Shown: positions 1 through 6,716, numbered from the stretch's first letter. The stretch: DNA of 8,808 nt from DASPTB01 sp035623615 (GCA_035623615.1 DASPTB010000057.1:1-8808); one strand, 5' to 3'. The notes: generated by a model not told the origin, from the sequence alone. Translations and numbers: made by a program.

Positions 1-96
1 GGTGCCGCGATCGACCTCGAGGTCGACGCCCTTCAGCGCCTCGACCTCGCCGAAGCGTCGCTGCAGCTGCTCGGTCCGGATGATGGGGGATGACAT
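1..96 (-). CDS. ABC transporter ATP-binding protein, N-terminal fragment cut by the window edge
   Basis: Reading the minus strand from the ATG at 96-94 gives 32 codons that run off the left edge with no stop. The peptide begins MSSPIIRTEQLQRRFGEVEA and continues ALKGVDLEVDRG. This is the usual start of an ABC ATPase: a first beta strand, an aromatic A-loop-like position (F15), then the 'ALKGVDLEV' strand that precedes Walker A. Walker A itself should lie just beyond the edge, so no catalytic motif is visible. The style resembles DrrA/ABC-2-type exporter ATPases, but 32 residues cannot settle the subfamily or the substrate. There is no Shine-Dalgarno sequence; a TAGGCT box lies nine bases upstream, which suggests a leaderless or nearly leaderless mRNA. 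The gene is divergent from the membrane protein starting at 224. Confidence 0.8.
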   Translation of the reverse strand, partial: MSSPIIRTEQLQRRFGEVEALKGVDLEVDRGT

Positions 97-105
97 GGAA
101 CGAAC

Positions 106-111
106 AGCCTA
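106..111 (-). promoter_or_regulatory. Candidate -10 box (TAGGCT) for the ABC ATPase gene
   Basis: On the minus strand TAGGCT ends nine bases before the ATG at 96. It fits the actinobacterial TAnnnT -10 consensus and would place the transcript start at or a few bases before the start codon. No convincing -35 hexamer is found at 16-19 bases. Confidence 0.4.
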
Positions 112-185
112 CCGACTCTCGCCGATACGGGGTGTGCAACGTCCTTCAGCTGGTGACGCACGGTCACGCGGTCGAGGGAATCTGC

Positions 186-215
186 TTGCGCCGCAGCTGA
201 GGCCGCACCTAGACT
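186..215 (+). promoter_or_regulatory. Candidate promoter for the 293-residue membrane protein gene
   Basis: TTGCGC (186-191) and TAGACT (210-215) are 18 bases apart. The -10 box ends eight bases before the ATG at 224, so transcription would start on or next to the start codon. No Shine-Dalgarno sequence lies between. The -35 matches only the TTG of the consensus; the -10 is good. Confidence 0.5.
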
Positions 216-223
216 CCGCGCGT

Positions 224-1105
224 ATGGCCTCGGAGACGAAGGTTCGGCAGGTCCTGCCGGGACTCACCTTCCTTTTCTACGTGGCGAGTGCGCTCGTGCT
301 CCTCGCGGCGCTGCAGCTCTTCGTCCTGTCGAGCCGAACCGATCAGTTCTTCGCATGGACCATCGCGGTTCCACTGACCGCGGCCGTCGACGGCGCCTTC
401 TACCTCGCGGCGTTCTTCCTACTGTTCCCGGCGACGCGGGGTCGCACCTGGGCGGAGGTGACGCCGATCTCGTGGGGCGTGCTCGCCGTCTCGATCATGA
501 AGCTCGCCGCGACCCTGCTGCACACCGGGCTGTTCCACTTCCACGAGGGGGAGACCACGGCGCGGATCGCGGCCTGGGGGTGGCTCGCCGTCTACGTCGT
601 GGTACCCGTGGCGCTCGCCGCGCTCATCGTCGCCGAGCTCCGAACTCCGGGGGCCGATCCCCCGGCGCGCGACCTCATGACCCGGCCCTTTCGCTGGGTT
701 GCCGGAGTGCTCTCGGCCGCGCTGCTCGTGACCGGACTCGGGCTCCTCTCGGCGAGCGCGGCGTTCATCACGCGCTGGCCGTGGCCGCTGACGCCGCTGA
801 CCTCGCAGGCGCTGTCCGCCTGGTTCGTCGGCATCGGCATCGTGGCGGGCCTCGCCGTTCGGGACGGCGACCGGTTCAGGACGCGACACGTCTGGGCCGG
901 GGCGCTGATCCTCGGGCTGCTCCAGGGCGTCGCGTTGCTCCGGTACGGTTCCGCGGTGGATTGGAGCTCCCCGTACGCGTGGGTCTACCTCGCGCTCTTC
1001 GTGGTCGTCGGGCTGGTGGGAGTCTGGGGCCTCCTCATGCTCAGGAGTGCGACTTCCCGCGGGGATGGTCACGACAGTGCCGCGGCGCGCGCGCCCGGCG
1101 CGTAG
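224..1105 (+). CDS. Multi-pass integral membrane protein of unknown function
   Basis: This 293-residue protein has roughly eight hydrophobic stretches, for example residues 12-33, 43-70 (possibly two helices), 78-98, and the last near 260-282, so it is almost certainly an inner-membrane protein. I recognise no family motif. No catalytic or metal-binding cluster stands out beyond a short HTGLFHFHEGE loop after the third helix region, which is rich in histidine and acidic residues. The open frame extends upstream to the window edge, but the part before 224 is low-complexity Arg/Ser-rich sequence and overlaps the divergent ABC gene. The ATG at 224 is preferred because the protein becomes hydrophobic soon after it and a TAGACT -10 box lies eight bases before it. 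The tail after the last helix is short, polar and Ala/Arg/Gly-rich. The gene converges on the esterase with 24 bases between the stops. Confidence 0.75.
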   Translation: MASETKVRQVLPGLTFLFYVASALVLLAALQLFVLSSRTDQFFAWTIAVPLTAAVDGAFYLAAFFLLFPATRGRTWAEVTPISWGVLAVSIMKLAATLLHTGLFHFHEGETTARIAAWGWLAVYVVVPVALAALIVAELRTPGADPPARDLMTRPFRWVAGVLSAALLVTGLGLLSASAAFITRWPWPLTPLTSQALSAWFVGIGIVAGLAVRDGDRFRTRHVWAGALILGLLQGVALLRYGSAVDWSSPYAWVYLALFVVVGLVGVWGLLMLRSATSRGDGHDSAAARAPGA

Positions 1106-1129
1106 CGTCGCCCGCGAACGCCTGCGCCG

Positions 1130-2089
1130 TCAGATCCTCGATGCGAAGGAAAGTAGGATGCCGGTCGCGTCGAGGTGTCGCGCGACGGGACCAACCAGAC
1201 GCTCGGGCAGGTACTGCGCGCCGCCCGGCCAGGTGTGCCCGCCACGCTCGATCCGGTAGAGCACGACGGCGTCCCGACCCGATGCCTGCCAGGTGAGGCG
1301 TGTCGTGGCGAGTTCGCTCGCCGGTGCGGGGAAGCGTTCGACGACGGGTTGGGCAGAGCAGCCGTCCACCGCCGCCCAGTCGCGAGCGACCGTCTCGATG
1401 GGGGCGGCGACTCCGCGCCTCGCCTGTGGATCCCGGCGCGCGGCCATCCGTCCCAGCGAGCCGATCGGACCACCGGCGTACGGAACGAGCGGATCCGCCG
1501 TTCCGTGGAACGCGAGCACCGAGGCGGGGGCGGCCGGTACCTGGAGTGCGGTCCTCGACCTCTGGGTGGCGCCACCCGCGATCAGGACCAGGCTCGACAA
1601 CGCAATCAGTCCGTGACGACCGACGTGCTCCGCCATGAAGGCGCCGTTGGAGATGCCGACCGCCGCGACGCGGTCGGGTCGGGCGACCCGCTCCGCGCAC
1701 AGCCGCGCCACCAACGCGCGCAGAAAGCCGACGTCGTCCACGGCCTCGCGTCCCGCCAATCCCGGGGCGCGGCGGTCGTCGTTCCAGACGCGCCCCCACC
1801 CGTCCGGGAAGACGGCCGCGAAACCGGCGGCCGGGCCGCGCGTCGCGAGGCCCGTGAGCGCGGCCATGCCGGGGCCGGCCCCGCCGCCACCGTGCAGCAC
1901 GAGGAGCAGGGGCGCGTCGGGGACGGGGGGCGGCGCGAGCCAGTACGTGCGACGCAGACCGCCCACATCCAGGTACCCGGGCACCAGGTTCGTGGGGATC
2001 TCCAACCCGGCGCGAGCCATGAGCCGCTCGCGGACGCGTCCGCGACGAGCGAGACCCTGGGGACGGGGGTCGCGATTGGGCATCGCCAT
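1130..2089 (-). CDS. PHB-depolymerase/LpqC-type alpha/beta-hydrolase esterase
   Basis: This 319-residue protein belongs to the polyhydroxybutyrate depolymerase/feruloyl-esterase (CE1-like, LpqC) group of serine hydrolases, which cleave ester bonds. An oxyanion-hole strand LLLVLHGGGG (residues 61-70) is followed by the conserved FPDGW. The nucleophile elbow GISNG puts the serine at 147. FHGTADPLVPY (194-204) supplies the acid Asp199. GGHTWPGG (283-290) supplies His285. The triad is complete and correctly spaced, so the enzyme is probably active. There is no signal peptide: the first 25 residues are Arg-rich and polar, so it is predicted to be cytoplasmic, unlike secreted polymer depolymerases. 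The start at 2089 is supported by AAAGGG seven bases upstream; in-frame ATGs at residues 3 and 24 are alternatives. The natural ester substrate cannot be told. Two inverted repeats lie just upstream of the ribosome binding site. Confidence 0.9.
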   Translation of the reverse strand: MAMPNRDPRPQGLARRGRVRERLMARAGLEIPTNLVPGYLDVGGLRRTYWLAPPPVPDAPLLLVLHGGGGAGPGMAALTGLATRGPAAGFAAVFPDGWGRVWNDDRRAPGLAGREAVDDVGFLRALVARLCAERVARPDRVAAVGISNGAFMAEHVGRHGLIALSSLVLIAGGATQRSRTALQVPAAPASVLAFHGTADPLVPYAGGPIGSLGRMAARRDPQARRGVAAPIETVARDWAAVDGCSAQPVVERFPAPASELATTRLTWQASGRDAVVLYRIERGGHTWPGGAQYLPERLVGPVARHLDATGILLSFASRI

Positions 2090-2096
2090 TGCGGTT

Positions 2097-2102
2097 CCCT
2101 TT
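2097..2102 (-). promoter_or_regulatory. Ribosome binding site of the esterase gene
   Basis: AAAGGG on the minus strand is seven bases from the ATG at 2089. It supports that start over the in-frame ATGs at 2083 and at codon 24. This gene has a leader, unlike several of its neighbours. Confidence 0.6.
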
Positions 2103-2110
2103 CGATGCGA

Positions 2111-2129
2111 AGCGAGCGGGACGCTCGCT
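2111..2129. repeat. Perfect 8-bp inverted repeat upstream of the esterase
   Basis: AGCGAGCG and CGCTCGCT are separated by GGA. The repeat sits 22 bases before the esterase start and 8 bases upstream of its ribosome binding site. A second short palindrome, GTCCT-C-AGGAC, follows at 2131-2141. The pair could be a repressor operator or a 5'-leader hairpin. It has no T-tract on either strand, so a terminator is unlikely. The structure is seen directly; the role is inferred. Confidence 0.45.
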
Positions 2130-2202
2130 CGTCCTCAGGACAATCGGGTGCAGCCCTGCCGGGCTTGACCTCCGTCTCCACAACGCGTCACAGGAGGCAC
2201 AC

Positions 2203-2397
2203 GCCGCCTGGTACGTCTTTCATGCGCATCGTCACGCCGGGCTCATCGGGCGGCTGTGGGACGAGCTCGACATCTTGAACCACGCCGAGATCGTCTGGGT
2301 GAAGCCGGCGGCGACGAGCACCCATGCCTACTGGCCGTTTCAACACGAGCCGCTGCTCATGGGATGGCGCCGGGGACACATGGAGCCGTGTCCAGGA
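2203..2397 (+). pseudogene. Fragment of a phage-type DNA adenine methyltransferase (N-4/N-6 family)
   Basis: About 65 codons in one frame resemble an internal block of phage and ParB-associated DNA modification methylases. The block runs AWYVFHAHRHAGLI, then a helix ending in WDELDILNH, then AEIVWVKP, then FQHEPLLMGWRRGH. The order 'YV.HA', 'I.WVK', 'HEP.L.GW..GH' is a hallmark of that family between motif IV (DPPY) and the C-terminal part. Neither the catalytic DPPY nor the AdoMet-binding FxGxG motif is present, and similarity stops at both ends. The frame stays open into the tRNA only by chance. An AGGAGG at 2192-2197 has no in-frame start behind it. It is therefore a decayed relic, not a working gene. 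It lies 48 bases from the 3' end of tRNA-Arg, a common integration position, which suggests a lost prophage or integrative element. Family assignment is from memory of its motifs, not a search. Confidence 0.7.
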
Positions 2398-2400
2398 TCA

Positions 2401-2427
2401 GGTGACGCCGGAACGTCGAGCATCACC
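2401..2427. repeat. Inverted repeat between the methyltransferase relic and the tRNA
   Basis: GGTGACGC and GCATCACC pair at seven of eight positions around an 11-base loop. It lies 19 bases beyond the encoded CCA of the tRNA, so on the minus strand it could act as a hairpin ending the tRNA transcript. No T-run follows it, so intrinsic termination would be weak. It could also be left over from the lost element. Confidence 0.3.
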
Positions 2428-2445
2428 CGAAACACGACAAAGATT

Positions 2446-2521
2446 TGGTGCCCCCGGGAGGAATCGAACCTCCGACACACGGTTTAGGAAACCGTTGCTC
2501 TATCCACTGAGCTACGAGGGC
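2446..2521 (-). tRNA. tRNA-Arg (anticodon CCU), CCA encoded
   Basis: The minus strand folds into a complete cloverleaf of 73 bases plus an encoded CCA (2448-2446). The acceptor stem GCCCTCG/CGGGGGC has one U-G pair. The D arm is GCTC/GAGC, the anticodon stem ACGGT/ACCGT with loop TTCCTAA, and the T arm GGAGG-TTCGATT-CCTCC. The anticodon CCT is at 2488-2486 and reads AGG arginine codons, which are rare in a GC-rich genome of this kind. The discriminator base is A. No second copy of the 3' half is visible in this window, so an att duplication cannot be shown, although a methyltransferase relic lies on its 3' side. Confidence 0.95.
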
Positions 2522-2582
2522 GAGGGCCTAGGGCGGACCGGCAGGGAATCCAGCAGACAATTGCTCCTTGCTCGTACCCAGA

Positions 2583-2588
2583 AGTCTA
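2583..2588 (-). promoter_or_regulatory. Possible -10 box (TAGACT) for tRNA-Arg
   Basis: TAGACT on the minus strand lies 61 bases upstream of the mature tRNA 5' end, within a short direct repeat AAGTCTAAGTCT read on the plus strand. The same hexamer serves as the likely -10 of two protein genes here. No good -35 is found, and the implied leader of about 50 bases is long, so this is tentative. Confidence 0.25.
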
Positions 2589-2706
2589 AGTCTGAAACGA
2601 CAGCCATGAGCGGCGCCGGGCTCCATCCAGGCGTTGAACCCCCCCGACACTCCACCGAGTCCGAGGGTCACGTCCGGTATCCGGCGACGAGCCGTTCGAG
2701 GCTGCC

Positions 2707-2712
2707 TACACT
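2707..2712 (+). promoter_or_regulatory. Candidate -10 box (TACACT) of the small membrane protein gene
   Basis: TACACT ends six bases before the GTG at 2719, which would put the transcript start on the start codon. No Shine-Dalgarno lies within range; the nearest GAGG is about 17 bases away. This supports leaderless translation and the GTG start. Confidence 0.45.
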
Positions 2713-2718
2713 GCCGCC

Positions 2719-3177
2719 GTGTACGACTTCTGGGTGTTCGTTCACCTCGGCGGCCTTCTGCTGTTCGTGGCGGGCCACGGCACATCGGCCACAGCCGGGA
2801 TGCGATTGCGTCGCGAGCGCGACCCCGAGCGCATGACGGCACTCCTCGACGCATCGGCGTCCGCCCGCGGCTCCACGTACGCGGGAATGGCGCTGCTCGG
2901 TGTCGGCGGCTTCGCCGCCGCGTTCGCCGGGCACTGGTGGTCGTCTGGGTGGCTGTGGACCTCGGTGGTGCTGTTCGTCGCGATGGCCGGCGTCCTGGTT
3001 GCCCTCGCGATTCCGTACTACCGGAGGGTCCGCGCTGCCGTCGCGGTGGCCGCGGAGACGAGTGACCGGAGCGAGATCGACCGACTGGCGGCGTCTCCGG
3101 TACCGCTCGTGATCCTCGGGGTCGGATTGGGCGGGCTGGCAGTCATCCTGTGGCTGATGGTCTTCAAGCCCTTCTGA
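2719..3177 (+). CDS. Small four-helix membrane protein, DUF2269-like
   Basis: This 152-residue protein has four predicted membrane helices at about 3-21, 52-71, 79-101 and 128-148. A charged loop (RRERDPER) follows helix 1, and a basic then acidic loop follows helix 3. It starts at a GTG six bases after a TACACT box. The layout, with a first helix 'WVFVHLGGLLLFVAGH', resembles the DUF2269/CopD-like group of small membrane proteins, whose role is not settled. That family link is by eye only. Histidines at 9, 20 and 72 sit at or near membrane boundaries and could bind a metal or haem, but this is speculation. It converges on the cyclase gene with 15 bases between the stops, so no shared operon is implied. 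Confidence 0.75.
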   Translation: MYDFWVFVHLGGLLLFVAGHGTSATAGMRLRRERDPERMTALLDASASARGSTYAGMALLGVGGFAAAFAGHWWSSGWLWTSVVLFVAMAGVLVALAIPYYRRVRAAVAVAAETSDRSEIDRLAASPVPLVILGVGLGGLAVILWLMVFKPF

Positions 3178-3192
3178 GGAGCCGCTCGTGGC

Positions 3193-6100
3193 CTAGGCCG
3201 GTGAGCCGGACTCGATCCGGGTGAGCTCCTCCAGCCGCTCGAGGAAGGCCGTCGCACCGATCCGTTCCAGGATCTCTCGGGCCTCGCGCGCTGGTTCCTC
3301 TCCGGCAGCGTCCCGCCCGAGCAGCGTGGCCGTGTCCAGCTTGCACAGCGCGAGGTCGAGCGGAACGTCCATCGCCCGCCACTCGTCGGCCGCGCGGCGG
3401 TAGCCTTCGGTCGCCTGCTCGATGTTTCCCCGCAGCGCCGCCAGCCCGGCCCGCGTCGTTTCGCGTGCCGCGCCGCTCCATCTGCCGCGGAACGTCTCCA
3501 TGCCTCGCAGCGCCTCCTCGACGCCGTCGACATCTCGCAGCCAGAGCGTGGCGCGGGCCTGGATTGCGAGGGCGAGCGCGCTGTTGATGCCGGCCGGATC
3601 CTGGGAAACCGCCGCCGCCGCGCTGCGGCGAGCCTCCTCGAGGTTTCCCGCCGCGAGGTGCACGAACGACCGGAATCGAAGGAAGGTGGTGCGCGACTGC
3701 AGGAACCCCGTCGCGTTGAACGTCGGGGCGAGCTCGTCGAGAAGGCGCACCGCCTCGTCCGTGTCCCCACGGAGTGCCCGCAGCGCGGCGTCGATGGAGT
3801 CGGCCCATGGGCGAACCTCCGGACCCACGAGATCCTTCGTCTGCGCGAGCGCCTCCTCCGCGCTGCTGCGTTCCCCCAGGAACACCGCGGTCTCGGCAGC
3901 GTTCAGCAGGTTGGTGGTCTCCACCACCCGGTCGCCCGCTCTGCGACCAAGCTCGGCCGCCTCCAAGGCGAGCGTCATCGACCTGCGCAGGTCTTCGTCC
4001 TGGACGTACAGGCTCAGTGTGAGCAATGCCCGGGCCTGATCAATCGTCGACCCCGCGCTCTCCGCCAGTTCATAGCACCCGCGAGCCAGCATGGTGGCCT
4101 CGCGGTGTCTGCCGAGATCGAACAGCACGGTTCCCTTGGATTCGATGGCGGTACCGAGCAACACGACGTCGTCGAGCCGCTCGGCGAGCGGCACGGCGAT
4201 CTCGGCCCACGCCAGCGCTCGCTCCGCCGACCCGTCGGCCCACCGGTTCAGCGTGAACGTCAGTGCCACCGCGAGCTCCGCGCGGGCCCGCTCGTCCCCC
4301 TCCGGCCCCAGTGCCGCGTAAGCCCGCTCGCACCGTTCGACGGCCTCCGCGTAGCGTTGGACGTAGTTCAGCGATCGTGCGCACCTCGCCGTCACGACGC
4401 CGGCTCCGGCGGCGTCGCCGGCGCTCGCGTAATAGTCCGTGGCTTCGTCCAGGAGCGCGATCGCTCGTTCGAACATGGCTGCGCGTGCGGCGGCTTCGCC
4501 GGCTCGCTCCAGCAGAGCCGCACGCTCGGGGCCCTCCGTGGTGATCGCGAGCGCCTGCTCGAGGAACACCATGCCCTGCTCGGAGGAACCGAGCGACAGT
4601 GCGCGCTCACCCGCCTGCGACAACCAATCACGCGCCCGCGCGGCGACCGCCTCGGCGTCGGGACCTTCCGGGCTCGCGCGGTAGGCCTCGAGGTAGTGCG
4701 CGGCGACGGCGCCCGCGAACTCGTCGTCGTCGACCGACTCGAAGTGGTGGGCGACCGCAAGGTGCTTGCTCCGCCGGTCGGTTCGCGCCAGCGTCGAGTA
4801 CGCCACCTCGCGAATCAGGCCCTGGACGAACCCGTACTGCCCGCGTTCGGGCGAACGCGGGTCCGCGTCGAGCGTGAGCATCTCCCTGCGAACGAGCGCC
4901 CGAAGGTTTGCCTCGAGGCCGGTGGTCTCGACGCCGGTCACGGCCGAGAGCGCTTCGGTCGTGAAGGACGCGCCGAGCACCGCGGCGTCCTGCAGCAGCG
5001 ATCGCTGGGCGGGGTCCAGCGCGTCGAGCCGGGAAGCGATGAGGGCGTGCAGCGTGTCGGGAACGGTGAGGTCGCCGAGGTCGCCTGCCACCTCGTACAT
5101 GTCGTCCCGGGGACGAAGGGCCCCACGGTCGGCGAGCATGCGTACGGTCTCCACCGCATACAACGGCACACCCTCGGCGCGGGCCAGGATCTGCTCCACG
5201 ACATCTTCGGGCATGTCCGGAACGAAGCCGCCGAGCAGCCGGTGCATCGCGTCGGACCCCAGCGGATCGAGGTGCAGCGACGAGAAGTTCCGCTGCCCGA
5301 CACCCCACGTCGGCCGGCGCTCGGAGAACTCGGGGCGAGCGAAGGTGAGCACGAGGATCGGGACGTTGCGGGACCACTCGAGGATCGACTCGACAAAGTC
5401 GATCAGTCCCGGGTCGGCCCACTGCATGTCCTCGAAGACCATGACGACGGGTCCGCGCTCGGCGATGCGCTCGAAGAACGTTCGCCACGCGCTGAACAGT
5501 TCCTCCCGCTGGCCGGGAGGCGCGTCGTCGAGACCGAGCAGGTGGGTCAGGCGAGGTTCGATCCAGCGGCGCTCCTCCGGACTGGAGACGAACTCGGCGA
5601 TCGCCGCGCCGAGCTTGGCGCGCGTCGAGGCGGCGTCCTCGGATTCGGCGATCCCCGCCCGCATGCGGACCATCTCGCCCAGCGCCCAGAACGTCACGCC
5701 CTCGCCGTACGCGGGGGAGCGGCCCTGATGCCAGTAGAAGCTCTCCGCCAGTCCGTCCACGTACTTCAGGAACTCCCATGCGAGGCGCGACTTGCCGATC
5801 CCGGGGACGCCGGTGACCGAGACGAGACGAGCCCGGCGCTCCCGGGCCGCGCCGTGCAGGAGATCCTTGACCAGCCGAAGCTCGTCGTCGCGTCCGACGA
5901 AGGGCGGCTCCAGCCCCTCTGCCCGTCCGACGCCTCGGCGCTGGGCGATCACGCGCACTGCCCGCCACGCGCGCACCGGCTCGGCCTTGCCCTTCAGGTC
6001 GAGCTGTCCCCAGTCCTCGAACGCGATCGCACCCTGCACGGCGTGGTACGTCGTCTCGCCGACGAGCACGCCGCCCGGTTCCGCCGCGGACTGGATGCGC

Positions 6101-6693
6101 GACGCGGTGTTGACGAGGTCTCCCGCGACCATCCCCTGCCCGACGGCTCGCAGGTTCACGGCTGCTTCCCCGGTCAGGACGCCGGCTCGCGCCCGCAGCC
6201 CAGGGGCGTCCACCTCCGATCCGAGCGCGGCGACGGCGTCGACGAGTTCGAGGGCCGTTCGAACGGCCCGCTCAGCGTCGTCCTCGTTCGCGACCGGCGC
6301 GCCCCAGATGGCCATGACGGCGTCGCCGATGAACTTCTCCACGGCGCCGCCGTAGCGTTCGACCACGGCGCGACACGTGTCGAAGTAGCGCGAGAGCAGT
6401 TCGCGCACCTCCTCCGGATCGCGCGACTCCGACAGGGTCGTGAATCCAACGAGATCGGCGAACAGGACGCTCACCAGCCGCCGCTCGGTGGCGGGGCCGG
6501 GAGCCACGGCCGACCGGTCCTCCCCGGGAGCGGAGGGCGTCACGAGAGCCGCACCGCAGTCGCCGCAGAACTTCTCGGTTCCCACGATCGGCGCGCCGCA
6601 TGCAGGGCATGCGCTCAGCAGAGACGCGCCGCATTCGGTGCAGAACCGTTTCCCTGCAGCGTTCTCGAATCCGCAGGCCGCACATGCCAGCAT
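3193..6693 (-). CDS. Class III adenylate cyclase fused to zinc ribbons, AAA/NTPase module and TPR domain
   Basis: This 1166-residue multidomain signalling protein starts with two tandem zinc ribbons (CxxC pairs at C4/C7, C18/C21, C29/C32, C43/C46). The cyclase homology domain (about 71-250) has metal-binding Asp80 in LFADLVGFT and Asp124 in EKFIGDAVMAIWG. Lys120 and Asp192 are in place for adenine recognition. Asn195 and Arg199 in DLVNTASR are the transition-state residues. Everything needed for making cAMP appears present. An NTPase module follows, with Walker A GVPGIGKS (295-302) and Walker B VVMVFEDMQWAD (416-427), then winged-helix-like sequence and a TPR-like helical region from about 690 to the end. 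No C-terminal LuxR HTH is seen. No membrane segment is visible, so it is probably cytosolic. The stimulus is unknown. It starts 23 bases after the flavoprotein gene, with its own TAGACT -10 and no Shine-Dalgarno. Such fusions are common in actinobacteria. Confidence 0.93.
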   Translation of the reverse strand: MLACAACGFENAAGKRFCTECGASLLSACPACGAPIVGTEKFCGDCGAALVTPSAPGEDRSAVAPGPATERRLVSVLFADLVGFTTLSESRDPEEVRELLSRYFDTCRAVVERYGGAVEKFIGDAVMAIWGAPVANEDDAERAVRTALELVDAVAALGSEVDAPGLRARAGVLTGEAAVNLRAVGQGMVAGDLVNTASRIQSAAEPGGVLVGETTYHAVQGAIAFEDWGQLDLKGKAEPVRAWRAVRVIAQRRGVGRAEGLEPPFVGRDDELRLVKDLLHGAARERRARLVSVTGVPGIGKSRLAWEFLKYVDGLAESFYWHQGRSPAYGEGVTFWALGEMVRMRAGIAESEDAASTRAKLGAAIAEFVSSPEERRWIEPRLTHLLGLDDAPPGQREELFSAWRTFFERIAERGPVVMVFEDMQWADPGLIDFVESILEWSRNVPILVLTFARPEFSERRPTWGVGQRNFSSLHLDPLGSDAMHRLLGGFVPDMPEDVVEQILARAEGVPLYAVETVRMLADRGALRPRDDMYEVAGDLGDLTVPDTLHALIASRLDALDPAQRSLLQDAAVLGASFTTEALSAVTGVETTGLEANLRALVRREMLTLDADPRSPERGQYGFVQGLIREVAYSTLARTDRRSKHLAVAHHFESVDDDEFAGAVAAHYLEAYRASPEGPDAEAVAARARDWLSQAGERALSLGSSEQGMVFLEQALAITTEGPERAALLERAGEAAARAAMFERAIALLDEATDYYASAGDAAGAGVVTARCARSLNYVQRYAEAVERCERAYAALGPEGDERARAELAVALTFTLNRWADGSAERALAWAEIAVPLAERLDDVVLLGTAIESKGTVLFDLGRHREATMLARGCYELAESAGSTIDQARALLTLSLYVQDEDLRRSMTLALEAAELGRRAGDRVVETTNLLNAAETAVFLGERSSAEEALAQTKDLVGPEVRPWADSIDAALRALRGDTDEAVRLLDELAPTFNATGFLQSRTTFLRFRSFVHLAAGNLEEARRSAAAAVSQDPAGINSALALAIQARATLWLRDVDGVEEALRGMETFRGRWSGAARETTRAGLAALRGNIEQATEGYRRAADEWRAMDVPLDLALCKLDTATLLGRDAAGEEPAREAREILERIGATAFLERLEELTRIESGSPA

Positions 6694-6699
6694 ACGGGG

Positions 6700-6705
6700 A
6701 GTCTA
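6700..6705 (-). promoter_or_regulatory. Candidate -10 box (TAGACT) of the cyclase gene
   Basis: In the 23-base gap after the flavoprotein stop, TAGACT on the minus strand ends six bases before the cyclase ATG at 6693. No Shine-Dalgarno is present between them. A leaderless internal promoter is therefore likely, letting the cyclase be expressed apart from the upstream gene. No clear -35 is seen. Confidence 0.5.
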
Positions 6706-6716
6706 CGGCCGATGTA

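Noticed and set aside
1106..1129. Possible bidirectional terminator between the convergent membrane protein and esterase genes
   Set aside because: The 24-base gap has no clear stem-loop with a T-run.
2192..2197. A perfect AGGAGG on the plus strand just before the methyltransferase relic
   Set aside because: No start codon in the relic's frame lies within range; the first ATG (2222) is in a different frame. It is probably coincidence or a decayed remnant.
1175..2278. A 367-codon plus-strand frame across the esterase gene
   Set aside because: It is antisense to a gene with a complete catalytic triad and shows no domain of its own.
2446..2490. The tRNA 3' end as one half of an attL/attR pair
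   Set aside because: No second copy of the tRNA 3' segment was found in the window, so an attachment-site duplication cannot be supported here.
2398..2560. Peptides such as CPREESNLRH and PGRNRTSDTRF in plus-strand frames
   Set aside because: These are the well-known false translations of the antisense strand of a tRNA gene.
3190..3209. Palindrome GGCCTAGGCC over the cyclase stop codon, followed by CCGG-TGAG-CCGG, as a two-way terminator
   Set aside because: The stems are short and no T-tract follows on either strand; most of it is the coding end of the cyclase.
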